From positions 375,519 through 439,518 of the forward strand of contig NW_019774781.1 of assembly GCF_001039355.2 (NCBI RefSeq): a stretch of 64,000 nucleotides of DNA, in the 5' to 3' direction. This document shows, one piece after another, positions 49,739-62,526 of this stretch; the stretch's first letter is position 1; every line of letters begins with the position of its first letter. The translations under genes were made by a program, and so were the position numbers. Below the pieces are notes generated by a model. That model made no database searches, had not been told where the DNA came from, and worked only from the letters and a program-made list of their open reading frames with translations. This stretch comes from Lingula anatina (lineage: Eukaryota > Brachiopoda > Lingulata > Lingulida > Lingulidae).

Positions 49739-50213
49739 AATAAAATTATTTTAATTTTTAAATTATTTATGACTGTGTATACTGTTTGAGAAAAATGAAA
49801 AAAAAAGGAGCTAAAAGTAGAACAGTTCAGGAATGGTGCAAAGATGTGTTTGTGTGCATTGAATGTTAAGGTGAATATGCTGGAAAACTGATCAAAGACT
49901 GCTTTATTCAAATAATTTATGTTTAAAATCACGCAACAGCTTTTCTATTGACATTCTATCCCAGTGTCTATTGTGTTTTCAAGAAAGCATTGTAATATAT
50001 GTACATTTACACCATCTTTGTGAGAAAAGAATCAAAGAATGACTTTTGTAATTATTGAAATTGATCCCCAGAGTTGAGTTTTAACAGATGGTATATATTT
50101 TTCTGTGAAGTTTGAGATAATGTGCTGAGTTGTCACCTAAAAATTTTATTTGTGAAAAAAAACTTTATTTCTATTTATTTATTTATTTGATTATCTCTAG
50201 ATGTAATTTGTCT

Positions 50214-50241
50214 CTAAACTAGAGTAGCCAAGCAGCTACAC
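50214..50241. repeat. 28-bp exact direct repeat, second copy at 51036-51063
   Basis: The 28 bases starting CTAAACTAGAGTAGCCAAGC and ending AGCTACAC are identical at the two positions, about 820 bp apart. They may be termini of one element, but their flanks do not obviously match. Confidence 0.8.
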
Positions 50242-50266
50242 AGTACTCCTTAGAATTCCTTTTTAT

Positions 50267-50290
50267 GTACAGACACAGATGTGTCTGTAC
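50267..50290. repeat. Short palindrome GTACAGACACA-GA-TGTGTCTGTAC
   Basis: Perfect 11-bp arms around a 2-bp centre, followed by a short CpG-rich stretch (50315-50342), 0.5 kb after the GFM1 stop. Confidence 0.85.
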
Positions 50291-53200
50291 ACATTGCCAT
50301 CACCTGTGTCTGTCGTCGCCGATGCCGATGCCGGCGCCGTGCACTTTCCTTGTTAACTCGATAAGTGGAGGGCAGTTTTACTTTTTGGCTTTATATTNAA
50401 GTTACGTTGTATCAAAAAGTACATATTGGTGGTGAAAGCAAAATGTGCAGTACGGTAATGGATAATAAATTTTGAACCCCAGAAAAATAAAACATAAGGC
50501 TTGGCGAGACAGACAACTTGTGGTCAAAAATGACATTATTTCATCAAATTTGAACACCTGGAACTTCAGAGCACCTCCTATTTCAACAATTTTGACCAAA
50601 ATGACCTTCAGAATTGACAGTAGCCTATTTTGTTATTTCCTGCTTTTTGTCTGTACATTTGACAGCTTTGCTGCCTTGTTTCTTTTTTCTTTCTTTTTCT
50701 TTTTTTTTCTTTGTTCACGGCTGGGTGTAATTTAAAGAAATGTCTGTAAGGTACAATTAGGTGTAAAAGAGATGTTTCAAATAAAAAAATTAAAAGTTTG
50801 ACTTTCATCCCCGTGACTTTTTCCTGTGACTCAAAAAAAAACAAAACCTAAAGTGAGTGGAAAGTTAAGGAAGTACTTAAGGGTTTCACTATTGGGCTTG
50901 AACGCTAGTTGAATTATCTTAAGAACAAAAATGGCCCAATGTAGTTCTTAATAAATTCAGTATACTGATAGAAAGCATTTTGTTTATTGCAAAAAATAAA
51001 AAAGCTTAAACGGACGCAGTAATAAAATCAAATATCTAAACTAGAGTAGCCAAGCAGCTACACGAGTAGTTAGATCGAAAATGAAGTAAATACACGTAAA
51101 ATAAAGAAACAACATTATTTAAGCTCATAAATTAAAATAATCCGTTTCAAATTGGTACCAGCGCTGGCGGCATTAACGCCTGCATAGCTCACATATTAGC
51201 ATTGAATGAAGGCGCACAAATCATGAATCTATATCAAACAGAATGGCGCACCCTGACGAGTAAAAATAATAAAACATCAAGGCGTGACGCTTATGAATAT
51301 CTTGAATATTAGCCAGACCTGTGCCTCAAAAAAAAAAAAAAAAAAAAAAAAAAGGCAGTAACAGAGCAGCGACAAAGGCATAACTGGCCACATTTCCTTC
51401 CATCAGTACAACTAGTCGATCCGGATGGAGTTCATGAGTTCATTCCATGCATTAATTCTTGCAGTACTCAACGCTTGGATTTCGTCACAGCAGAGAAAAG
51501 TACATAGAAACCAGAGGCAGATCTGTGGATATCTGTTGACAAATGTCAATCTGTCACCCTGGTAGGGGGCGCTGTGTACTGATGGCACGTCTGTCGTTCT
51601 GGCACCATTCCCAAAGTCGTCTAACGGACGTTAAGGACTCACCACACTTACGATAATGACTCGATCTTGTCAGTGGGAAAAAATTATCAAACTTTCTGAT
51701 ACAGATCATTTTAAAACCATAAATATTCCATTTTTCTATAGCAGTTGTGGTGCTTTTAAATAATGCATAGCACAGAACTATAAGGTGGTCTACTTTTCAA
51801 TTTTGTTGCTACCACTCAAAAGGATTGCTCTTATTTTGAGAGATCAAGACTTGAAAATACAGTATCTGTAAAATTCACAATTTTCCCCCATTGAAAAGAT
51901 CGATTCATTACCGTAGTTGTCAACAGAGATTATGGACTATCTACGAATGACCATATATATACAGTATCAGAAAATTTGTGGGTTTTGTGGTTAATAATAT
52001 GTGCGTTAGTGCTAAAAGATCTTCGGGTAGTGTTTGTAAACGCCCAATCCGTTTATAAGGCTTGATTTTGTCGACCTTTAGCTAATGCAATCACATTTAC
52101 AGTTTAATGCGCCTAACAGGCCCTGTGTAGAATATCAAAAAAAAAAAAAAAAAAAACACTAGTACGTTGGAAACTAAGAGGAGGCACGTTAGTCTGTTAA
52201 TCTGATTGTATTCAGTGACACTCCCCGTGGAGTTCGCGTGCATGAGATAGGTCGATAAAATTTATTGTGAACAGGTCCTTTAAGATGGACACTGAAATAT
52301 CGGAGTGCAAATAAACTTGCTTTAACTATTGATTGAACAAGGGTGTTGCTATGACCAAGTTGTGAAACAGGTGATGAAATTACTACATATATCATCGATT
52401 ATAATTTGTATTGCAAACATTGAAATGACTGGATCAGAAATTTGATAAATTATACTTTCTTTGTGGATTTATTTTTTTTAATTATTATTATATGTAGGCA
52501 AAGTATTTGGCCATTGCAAGTTCCTTATACATTTTTAAAGAAGTAATAATAATAATAAAAACCGAAGCGTTTTTTTTTTAATCGAAGCATAAAAAAGAAC
52601 AGTTCATGTTGAAATTAAAAGAAACAGAAACAGTGATTTATTTATTTTTATCTATAATTATTATTATTAATGTGTTTGTGTGCGCAGGGATGTGTGTGCG
52701 AGCTTGGGCGTGTGTGTGTTCGGGTAGGAGATGTCGGGCGAGGCAGGAAATCTCCCGTTTCGGCAATTCCAATTGTTTAGCGGAGACACCCGAACATCTA
52801 CGCAAAGTAATCGCCGTGCACGGTGGAAGAGGACATTGCATTTTGCAAATTTCTCAAACGTTAAATTTTAGCTTAAATTTCGATTGTTCAAAAGATATTT
52901 GGCACAGCATCCGGACCAAAGCTGCTGAAGCGCTGACATTCAATCCATGCAGCGGTACTTTCAGTATATTTTGCTGGTTCTCGTAAAAGTAGATGTTTAT
53001 TTTTTATTTTCTTTAACATGTTTTTTAATCAATATTCTGTGCATTTTTATTGAGCAAATTAACCCATTTGCATAACACCCAAGGAGTGTTACCGGAATTG
53101 TGGGTATCTGCACAATGTACATTACGGGGGCAATTTTTTTTAATTCAATGACGAGAAACAAAAATCCATTTGACGAAAACAGAAAAGTGAAAAATAAAGT

Positions 53201-53674
53201 CAAATATGTAGACCCTAGGCATATATATATATATTCGATTTTTTCTAAAAATCTGGTGGAAGAAAGAGAGAAATTTAGCTTTTTGCGAAAGATCTTTTTG
53301 CGTAAATCATGAAATATTTAAGTCATGCCTTATTATATTATGGTTGTTTCTTGTATTCGGTAACGAAGGTTTTAGTAACAAAAGTTTTAGAAATAACAAC
53401 CCGTTTGGATAATATTAGCACATTATTAATGCTAACAAAATTATACTGCGCTAAAAGGGTATTAAGAGATGTGCATTTATTATACTGACACATTTTGTCC
53501 TCAGCCTCAAGTATATTTTTCACAGTGACTGATAAAGAAGGTTGTGCACATTACTATAGGCCTATTACAGAATGCAGTTTTGCCGTGAATCGCGTAAAAC
53601 TTTTGACTGTGCAATGTCACCATTAGTCTACCTAATCCCTGATGTAACTGAATTGAGAATTTTATTTATGCCTT

Positions 53675-54037
53675 AGGGGGATAATAACTCTTCTTATGAG
53701 ATCTATATTTCACAATAAAAACATGTGTGAACAACTCATAGTAATATAATATATTCTGTTTTACCACAAAAACGGCAGTAATAGCTATTATTCTGATATC
53801 TGAGCTTGTCTTTAGACCACGTGACCTCCATAGATGGCTATACTATCTGCAGCACTACTGCACAAAAAATAAATAAATAAATAAATAAATAAATAAAAAC
53901 TTTTTAGAAAAAAAAAACAGGGACTAACTTTGAATGTAAAAATGGATTCATTAACCATTGGTAAGTATGGGAAAATTGTTGTTTACTCCAGGAAAATTCA
54001 TTTTTTTGGTCAAAACGAAGAGTTACTATCCCTTTAA
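53675..54037. mobile_element. TTAA-flanked MITE (piggyBac-like), inverted copy 2
   Basis: It reads as the reverse of 26802-27141: starts GGGGATAATAACTCTTCTTA and ends GAGTTACTATCCCT then TTAA. Inside is a TAAA microsatellite (about 53867-53897) absent from copy 1. The left side has only a partial TTAA (CTTA), consistent with decay. Confidence 0.7.
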
Positions 54038-54267
54038 AAATTACAAAAACATCAAACAACTGAAAATAATGACCTGCGCCAAAGGAAGCAACGNTTTTTT
54101 TTTTTTTTTTTTTTTTTTTGAAAGCCAGTGACAATCTATTACTAATTTATTGCATTATTTAAAATTATTTAAGTAAACATTCTAGATATTTCCTGGGACG
54201 TTACACATTGACAAGTTGCAAATTTTGTGAGATGTTGTTGCTAGCGACAGCGACGAAGGTTTAAAAT

Positions 54268-54271
54268 CCAT

Positions 54272-54310
<39 letters not shown>

Positions 54311-54314
54311 TTTG
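54268..54314. repeat. (TTTA)n microsatellite
   Basis: About 11 TTTA units upstream of the profilin gene. Confidence 0.93.
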
Positions 54315-55266
54315 TATCAGAGCAGATAATTTTTCAGTTATTAATTTGCAAGACTGATGTAAGTTATTATAAGTTCCACTTGCTCAAACTCTTCTTCCGC
54401 TCGCTAAATTTTGTTTAAAATTTAAAAAAGATGTTAAAGGGACCTAAACTCAAGTCTATAGGCCTATATTGAGAATCAGTGTAGCCTATTCTTTTATTCT
54501 TATTCCTTCAAACAAACCCTTCGGTTAACATTTTTTTATCGGATTGCAGGCTGTTACCAAATGACTTTAACTGAAGGCAGTAAAGGACCTGAAGGGCCTT
54601 TTTTCTAGCTTTCCATGCACTGCTCGCTGACTGCTTCTCTTTATTTCGAATGGCCTGGATAGGAATGAACAGGTTAATCGCGAAGGGGCGTGGGTGACTG
54701 TCAGTCTGACCCCGTCTCTTAGCAACCGCGTGACCCAATATCCACACCTTTAGCAGCTTTAACATTAACAAATATGATCGTAAAATACAAATTTTAATTT
54801 CTGTTAATAGCTTTTTGTTTGTTTTTGTTATACTTTCTGCAGTCAAATTGCACCAGTTGTCAGTGTGGACAGAGTGAGCAAAAGTTTTTAAAAAACCACT
54901 TCTTGCGGAAGTGGATTGATGTCATTGCCGGTCCCCTTCTTGTTGAAGTGTAAGCCCCAAAGCCCACCGGCTTGAACTATTTTCTCGATCTAAAAAAAAA
55001 TAGTCCAAAAAATTAGGCTATCTTTTATTAAAAAAGACACACAATTAAAAAATATGATTGTTTTTATAATAATATAATACTTTTTATAGTGTTTTGATTC
55101 TACAGTTAATCATGGCAATCAGAAATAAATGAAATGAAAAACAGATATTAGGCCTGCACATGAATATCAGTCAGACATCTTAACCGCATCACATATAGGT
55201 CTTTTACTTCCTGAAACGTGAAGTGCAGTCTGCAATTTACAGGAGAAACTATTGAAGTCTGACAAG

Positions 55267-58090
55267 ATGTCTTGGGACGCTTATACCGACCAATTGAAAC
55301 AACAGGGTTGCGAACATGCTGCGATTGTGGGATTAGACGGCAACCCGTGGACAACACAAAGTCCTAACTTTATTGTAAGTTTCATTGATTTATATAAACG
55401 ACACGTTGAGGAAAGCCGGTTGAGGATGGGTCATTAGTTTTTGGTTTAGAGTGCCTTAGTATAAAAGGACCGTTTTGGCATTGTTAATCAGGTTATTAAA
55501 TAAAGAACACGAAAGTTAAACGAGAGGTGTAAGTTAATTAGGGGCATTCTTAAGTTCATGTCTCAGTCATTCGTTGCAACTGACAGTGCGGAAGTGTTCG
55601 CACCCCACCCACTATATAACATAATGTGTTTGATTATTTCTAATCTATAAATGTACTTATTTGGGAACGAGTAAACTAATTTCGACGAATGAGAATACCA
55701 AATGGGTGTCTTGTGTCTGATTCTAGTTTTAGTAAACGGTGAGTGGATCGATTGCAATCCCTTTTGTAAAATCAGAGACATTGAATAAAGTCGACACAAG
55801 GGTGGGGGGAGAGAAATCGGAGACCAGTGGGTGAGATTTGGTGTTGTGTTGAGGTAGATCATAGATGGCATTGTTGACCAGAGATTGGTTTCATGTATGG
55901 ATTGCAGGCCTATAGCAAGCAATTTCAAAAGGGGGGTTCTTTTTTCTGAAAAAGTGGACCTTTTCCCATAAAAACTTCATGTACCTAGATCAAATTTTAC
56001 TCAGAGTGGACCATTTCCCAGCAATGTTCCAGTTCTTTGGAACCCCTGAACCCCCCCTCCCCCTGGCTACGGGCCTGGATTGTCCTCTTGNGTGGACCAT
56101 TTCCCAGCAGTGTTCCAGTTCTTTGGAACCCCTGAACCCCCCCTCCCCCTGGCTACGGGCCTGGATTGTCCTCTTGGCCCAAGAAGTTAAATGCAGAGAC
56201 ATTTTGCCTTAAAGCCACTGCATGGGATTTTCCTGCCAAAATGAATTTTAATTTCAAGAAGATATCTCCACGCATTTGAAAACCTTTCTGCGTACTTTTT
56301 GTGCTGTACACAAGCAAGGCAGATAAGTAGGTCAATTTGTGACCAAAAATTAGAGGTGCAGTTTCCAGGTGGTTTCATGGCTGATCAAGTGATTAATTCC
56401 GATTGTCCGCTGGCATGTTAACTTAATTTGAGTTATATCAGAATATAGTAGAAGTGGTTAATCCACGCTCTAGTCAAATTTATCTTTAATAGCAAGCCAC
56501 ACACTACATCTCTGCCTCAACCTGCCTAGTATAGGGATAATCGGTACACATTTAAAGAATTTATTTTTTACATTTTTTCAGATAACCCAAGCGGAAGCTT
56601 TAAAAATAATTCAAGGTTATCAGGATCAAAGTAATTTTCAGGCATCTGGAATAATCTTAGGTGGTGAGAAATTTATGTTTCTTAGACTAGATGGTCAGTG
56701 TATCGCAGGGAAAAAAGGAAGTAGGCCTATAGCCATAAGGAAAATCAATACAGGTGAGTATCCCCATAGTTCTACTTTGTGGTAAACCTACCTCTTGCAT
56801 TATGTTATAACCACCTAACTTCATATAAGATGACTTCAAAGACAAGTTTCTGCTCTGCTTGTCGGCATTTGAAACTAAAAATGTATGCTCTCTTCCTCCC
56901 AATCCTGCCTTATCTTGCTTGCTTTAATGTGAAGTTATAGGACCATGGGTCAAGGCTATCCTAAGAGAATCACTGGTCATCATTTGGAAAGCCACTGACC
57001 TCAAGACTCGCTATATTTCCAAAGAAGGCTGCATTAAGAAATACAGGGTGTTGTGGTGTCAACCCCCACCAAAAATGCTCTTTGGCTGTCTATTACTCCT
57101 ATGTTTTGTTTTGATTTAGATATTTATTGACACACACTAAAGTTTAATTAGTTAAAATGAAGAAAAAAAAAAGAATAACAGAATAACGTGGCATAATAGA
57201 AATATGGTCTAAGAACAAGTTGCAGGCAGTCAGAAATGAATACAATCTTTGGAATGCCCTCCATTTCATGTACATCTGTAGCAATTCATCTATACCAGCA
57301 GCACCAACTGATTCCCTGATGGTGTCCTCGCCTCCACAAACAAGGTCCCTGCAAGGGGCCTAGCAATTCAACCTTGGAGCCAAGATTTTATCCATTTAAT
57401 GGTGTTTGTGGAGGCGGGCAGCTCAGTTAGTCTGCTGATCATCAGTTCCGAATGCGCTCTTAGATCAACCCAACCCCACGGGACTCTTGCTGAATGCAAT
57501 GTGATTAACAGAAAGACACTTCTCTCTTAGCAGCTAGGGTGTGATAAATTTTTTGTGTGGTTGGCTTTGGAAAGCTGATTTCACTTTGTTTTGAGTGCAA
57601 CCAAAGGCTCTATTCCCATAGATTTTAGATCGATCTATCCCCGCGGGGAGTCTCACTAGATTACTTTCAGATAATCCGACTTAAATGTCCGTCCCGCCTA
57701 ATACAAGCTGTAAGAGGGTAATTAACTTTCGTGTTCGCCCGGCTGACAGCTATTTAGCGTGAACCCCCAGGGAGTTAGGTCGATCTAAAGTAGGTCGATC
57801 TAATCTATGGAAATGGGGTGAAAGGCACATGGAATTGTAGTTAAGAATTTTAGTTTTAACTTGCTCTAGGTATGTTATTAACATAATCTGATTACATTCA
57901 GCAAGAGTCCCCGTGGAGTTGGATTAATCAACATACATATTGTTTCATTGGGAATGGACCCTTAGTCATACTTTATACACTGTTTTTTGCAGCCCTTGTG
58001 ATCGGTGTTGGGTCTGAGTCGACTCAGCCAGGAACGCTCAGAACTGCTGTAGAAAAACAAGGAGACTATTTATCTTCACTAAATTACTGA
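55267..58090 (+). CDS. PFN: Profilin (actin-monomer-binding protein)
   Basis: Profilin binds actin monomers, proline-rich ligands and phosphoinositides in the cytoplasm. Exons 55267-55374 (36 codons), 56582-56753 and 57993-58090 (TGA) join by GT-AG introns in phases 0 and 1 to give 125 aa, a normal profilin length. The N-terminus MSWDAYTDQLKQQG matches the family signature (Ser-Trp-x-x-Tyr-x-Asp-x-Leu), which supplies part of the poly-proline pocket. The middle has the family-type AAIVGLDGNPWT and GGEKFMFLR, and the C-terminus ends GDYLSSLNY, matching the Gly-Asp-Tyr-Leu ending. The first ATG after an upstream stop-rich leader was chosen. A donor follows the stop (GCAG|GTAAG at 58096), so the 3' UTR is probably spliced, perhaps to an acceptor at about 58831. 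Intron 2 hosts nested MITEs (57425-57965). Confidence 0.95.
55908..56174. repeat. Dispersed repeat with an 83-bp direct duplication across a single N
   Basis: Profilin intron 1 carries the GGTTCTTTTTTCTGAAAAAG-type repeat. The segment 56008-56090 recurs at 56092-56174 with one visible base change, separated by the lone N at 56091. Confidence 0.88.
57425..57965. mobile_element. Nested MITEs in profilin intron 2
   Basis: Outer element: the left has CGGGACTCTTGCTGAATGCA and the right its inverse TACATTCAGCAAGAGTCCCC, ending near ATTGGGAATGGACCC. Inner element at about 57606-57822: CTATTCCCATAG then TTTTAGATCGATCTA, with the inverse at the right end. It is closely similar to the copy at 27945-28156. 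Confidence 0.7.
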
Positions 58091-58095
58091 TGCAG

Positions 58096-58704
58096 GTAAG
58101 AGCTCGATCCAGAGGATTCATGTACTACTTTTGCATAATTGCACAGAAGATAAAGTGAGCTTATCATTTTCAAACTATATTAATCTTTTACTTTTAATAT
58201 GTGTATAAAAAAGAAAGTGGTGTATTAGTAGTATCAGTATTCAGTTTTATCTTCCAGTGTGATGATGTAGAGAAATTAAACTTTGCTTTTGAGTTGATTT
58301 TCAGAATTGACTTCTTTTAACTTATGCAGGTGTTTTGTTGTTATTGCCAAACAGTTAAAAAGAATATGTAAAGAAAGTTTGTACATGTCATGTGAAGTAA
58401 TTACTTGAAAAGTTTAAGCAATTTCAATATATTTCATTTTGTAAAGATTCTCATTATCTCAACTGGCAGAGATACACACAAAGTTGCTATAGAACTTGGA
58501 TAAGAAACAATATATTGGACATCTTAATGTGACCTTGAATTTTACCTTTGATCGACTTTCCCTTGAAAATTGCACTTCTCATATTTACCAGCCCCTACTG
58601 CTCCACAATTAAAACCGATACATCCATAGCCACTGGTGCTTGAATGAGCTTAATCTTGCTGGTGGAGCAATATATAGGAGTTGGAATTGCTGCTCTGATC
58701 CTCT

Positions 58705-58741
<37 letters not shown>

Positions 58742-60127
58742 CACTTGTGGTACATTTTCAGGTGGAGTTCACCACTACCCTACACTGGGCTCTTTTTCTT
58801 TCTCTAGCACTTGTCACATTTCTCATTTTAGGTTGATTGTTTTGCCATCCAAGCTGTGACTAAACCTCGGATGTTTTGCCAGCTAGTTTGTAACATAAAC
58901 AGTTCAAAAAAGGAACAAACGAAAAAGACAAAAAGAAAAAAAAAATCTGAACAAACCATGGAAGAAGCTTAAAAACTTTGCACAGTGACCAATCATGATT
59001 GCTGGAACTTATTGAGTGGTGTTGAGAGCAAAAAGAAAAAAAATTAGGGGGGAAACATGAGGGATTCCATTAAGTAAAACTGGGCCACTTTCTGATCACA
59101 CATTGTACAAGGATGTATTATAATTGTTATCATTATACATGAAGGATGACATGATTACTGTTTGCAGAAAAAAAAGGTCAATTCGACTGGTGTTTACGTT
59201 GGTAAAGGATAGTTTACAAAAAAACATGCCTAAATATTTGAATCATTTTTAGTGTCCTTTAAGTTCTCATGAAAAATTGTTAAAGAAAAACCAACTGAAT
59301 ATATATTTTGTTTTTCTATTATTTTCTTCCCATTCCTTTGTGAGATACGCGATATTTAGGCATGGGTTACATATTTACCTGTATATGTATATATATATAT
59401 ATATTCATATGTATAACATCTCTGCATGATTACAGTTCAGTTGCAATCCCATTCTCTTTAACAGAAACTATGCATTAATCACAATTCTTATTATGGCCAC
59501 CAAGCTTTGCTTTTTGCTTGTAAGATGAACTCCTGTTTTTAAACAGCCTTAAATCTAAATTTAACGTAATGTGGAGATTCTAAGGCCTTTTGAATCTTAA
59601 AAGTATTTTAAAGCGTTAACTTTTCCTCAAGGAACAGCCGATCAGCATTGTTGCAGGATATCCTTTGCCTTAGCAATTTTTTTCCACAAGAGTCCCAGTG
59701 CCAGGGGTGCCTCCAAAAAAAAAAAACCACCAGACCATGGGGAGTTTTAGAAGGGTGTTGTGTGTGTATTGTCAGCTGCAGCCACCGTCTCTTGTGGGGT
59801 TGTGAGGCGCTACAGTTACCAAGGAACTCCCAACTCTAGTGCCTGAAGAAAGAGAGTCCAGCATATGCGACTTCTACGTAGGGGCTGGGCACTGAGAGAT
59901 TTGTGCATGAGAAAGTTGAATGTGTGCTGTTTGCTGTACTTCATGCTGACGGTTGTTTGTAAGCTGGACCCTTCAGTCATATTACTTCTGTAGAATAGTG
60001 TTCCCCCCCCCCCCCCATTTCCCCCTATATTAGAGAATTGGGCCTCTTTCTGTTTCAAGTTTCAGCAGGCTGATGTGGCCGTCTCTTCTCAAGTCTTCCT
60101 CACTGACATTCCACTAGTCCTCTGTAT
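58096..60127 (+). other. Probable profilin 3' UTR and flanking sequence
   Basis: A donor at 58096 and a plausible acceptor (CATTTTAG before 58832) suggest a 3' UTR intron. Beyond that the sequence is AT-rich with an (AAT)n tract at about 58708-58740, an (AT)n tract near 59388-59403 and poly-C at about 60003-60017. I see no coding exon. Confidence 0.35.
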
Positions 60128-60393
60128 TAGGGAGCATTCCCATAAACCCATCATACTAGCTGGATCGATCCAACTCTGCCAGGATTCTCACTGTTGCATT
60201 CAGTGCAAGTGGCTTACATGTCTGGCAGGCCTAATCAAACTGCTAGGGGGTAATTAACGATAGTCAATTACCCCTTAGTTACGCAAAGGGGTGTGCCAGA
60301 CAATTGAGCTGATTACACTGAAAACACTAGCAAGAAGCCCTGCAGAGTTAGATCGATCAAGCTTGTCTGATAGGTTTATGGGAACGCAGTCTT
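60128..60393. mobile_element. Foldback MITE, about 266 bp, inverted termini of about 60 bp
   Basis: The left end starts AGGGAGCATTCCCATAAACC and contains TGGATCGATCCAACTCTGC. The reverse complement of the right end contains CGTTCCCATAAACCTATCAG and TTGATCGATCTAACTCTGC. The centre has GGGGTAATTAACG and its inverse. The family is related to the inner element at 41411-41655. Confidence 0.75.
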
Positions 60394-60877
60394 GGTGACC
60401 ATCCAAATTCTCTTCTTGTTATTAAGGTAGCACGATGAAGAAGAGATTACCACTCTTATTAATTTTAACAGTGGTGGCATTGTTATACTGGTGTGTATTG
60501 GTGCACAGTGAGAACATCGGAGCAACGGAAGAAGACTAAACACGCCATGAAATTATTGTTATACTTGGTTGCAACTGTCTTCCGTTGCTGCAATGCAAAT
60601 GCACGCAGGAATGTGATATCATTTTACTTGGTAGTCTTATTTAGGGGCCAGAAAAAGCACAAATTCCTTCGCCCTTCATTATGGATAAGCAAGGTTGTAA
60701 GTCTCACAAATGTAGAAATCCCTTATCTGTATATGATGGCGATCAGTGAGTATGAATTATTAATTTCAACCATCTTTTCAATGTATTCCTGTATATTGTA
60801 ATAAGAAGTAAGACCAATGAAAACGACTATTTAGTTAATTGCTGAGACCTGTCTCTCTCTCTGTTTTTTTTTTTTTT

Positions 60878-61505
60878 NNNNNNNNNNNNNNNNNNNNNNN
60901 NNNNNNNNNNNNNNNNNNNNNNNNNNNNNNNNNNNNNNNNNNNNNNNNNNNNNNNNNNNNNNNNNNNNNNNNNNNNNNNNNNNNNNNNNNNNNNNNNNNN
61001 NNNNNNNNNNNNNNNNNNNNNNNNNNNNNNNNNNNNNNNNNNNNNNNNNNNNNNNNNNNNNNNNNNNNNNNNNNNNNNNNNNNNNNNNNNNNNNNNNNNN
61101 NNNNNNNNNNNNNNNNNNNNNNNNNNNNNNNNNNNNNNNNNNNNNNNNNNNNNNNNNNNNNNNNNNNNNNNNNNNNNNNNNNNNNNNNNNNNNNNNNNNN
61201 NNNNNNNNNNNNNNNNNNNNNNNNNNNNNNNNNNNNNNNNNNNNNNNNNNNNNNNNNNNNNNNNNNNNNNNNNNNNNNNNNNNNNNNNNNNNNNNNNNNN
61301 NNNNNNNNNNNNNNNNNNNNNNNNNNNNNNNNNNNNNNNNNNNNNNNNNNNNNNNNNNNNNNNNNNNNNNNNNNNNNNNNNNNNNNNNNNNNNNNNNNNN
61401 NNNNNNNNNNNNNNNNNNNNNNNNNNNNNNNNNNNNNNNNNNNNNNNNNNNNNNNNNNNNNNNNNNNNNNNNNNNNNNNNNNNNNNNNNNNNNNNNNNNN
61501 NNNNN
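60878..61505. other. Sequence gap (628 N)
   Basis: Long N run after a poly-T tract. Frames crossing it are artefacts. Confidence 0.98.
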
Positions 61506-61699
61506 CATTTACTTTTTCACTTAGACAAGAACTTCTACAATGGAAAAATTGTGATAATGCAATGCGGAATCTTTTGTTTAGCTTTACTACTATTAGGTCA
61601 AGTTGTAAAGACAATGAATGGTAATGGATGATTAGAAAAGGTTAGAGTAGAAAATTCATATGTATGCCATAATTACCCCTATTGTCAGGGGTTGCCAAC

Positions 61700-61785
61700 A
61701 GGATGTCAATCATTTTGAAGCCCCTCCCTCTGAAGTTTGGGTACTGTCAATCGCTTTTGAAGCCCTTCCCTTTGAAAGGCAAGGG
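61700..61785. repeat. Imperfect tandem duplication of about 40 bp
   Basis: GTCAATCATTTTGAAGCCCC is followed about 41 bp later by GTCAATCGCTTTTGAAGCCC; each is followed by a TCCCTNTGAA-like block. Non-coding. Confidence 0.6.
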
Positions 61786-62268
61786 TCATTAATGAAAATC
61801 ACCATTATTGATTCAAAATTGAAGTGGTATGAATTAATGTGCAGTGTTTAAAGGGGTTACTCTATGCTTCCTTACATTTATTACACAGTAGTATAAACTG
61901 TTCTAACGAACGGCAATCTTTCAGCGCTTAATGTTATTCATGATGAATGAAAACTCGATGAACTGAGGTGATTGAAAACGTTTGTAACAAATTGGTGAAT
62001 AAACTATTCTTAACCGGTTTAGTACTTGTTGTGTGGTACAGTCTCTTATTTGATACGGACTGCCTCTTGGATGATCCTTAAAATAAATTGATAATGATAA
62101 ATTAATAAAGAAAATAAAGCAAAGAGCGAAACGAGAGAAAAACAAATTTTTCATCCGAGTACCATAAAGGCTATATTCAAGTAAAATTGACTTCGTCCAC
62201 TGTTAACATTTGACGAACAATTCCAATCAATCATTTCATAGTTGCCCGCCCCCTCTACTGCCACCCTG

Positions 62269-62526
62269 CAGGGCTCATTCCCAGTGAACGTGGTTTTACG
62301 TAGATCGACCCTACTCGCGTCGAATGCAGTGTGTTTAACATATAAACACACCTCTTCACTTTATCATCCTTGTATTTACATAACCACCAGCTTTTCTGTA
62401 ACTATTCAAAACTAGGATAGGGGCTTGTGCAGTTGTAATCTGTTAATCTTATTGCATTCAGCAAGAGTCCCCACGGAGTTTGGTCGATCTACTTAGAACG
62501 GTAGTTTCAATGGGAATGAACCCTGC
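62269..62526. mobile_element. CATTCCCAGTGA-type MITE
   Basis: The left end is GCAGGGCTCATTCCCAGTGA. The reverse complement of the right end is GCAGGGTTCATTCCCATTGA. Both continue through a TAGATCGACC block. Length is about 258 bp with no insertion visible, so it can serve as the unnested reference for this family. Confidence 0.78.

Larger units (their letters stand above)
49739..53670. other. Intergenic region after GFM1, no convincing gene
   Basis: Apart from the palindrome, the 28-bp direct repeat, the 50512-50605 dispersed repeat, a lone N at 50398, a partial CAGGC-type MITE at about 51975-52070 and a CATTCCCA-family fragment at about 52190-52285, I see only AT-rich sequence and short frames. 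The 126-codon frame at 52606-52986 has no splice or composition support. Confidence 0.5.

Noticed and set aside
52606-52986. 126-codon open frame after GFM1
   Set aside because: It starts in AT-rich repeat-like sequence, includes a GT-rich tract translated as Cys/Val, and has no promoter, splice or family support.
60493-60801. 102-codon frame
   Set aside because: Unusual composition, no splice signals or family likeness, and it overlaps repeat-rich intergenic DNA.
60831-61624. Frames of 225-261 codons on both strands
   Set aside because: They consist almost wholly of the 628-N gap.
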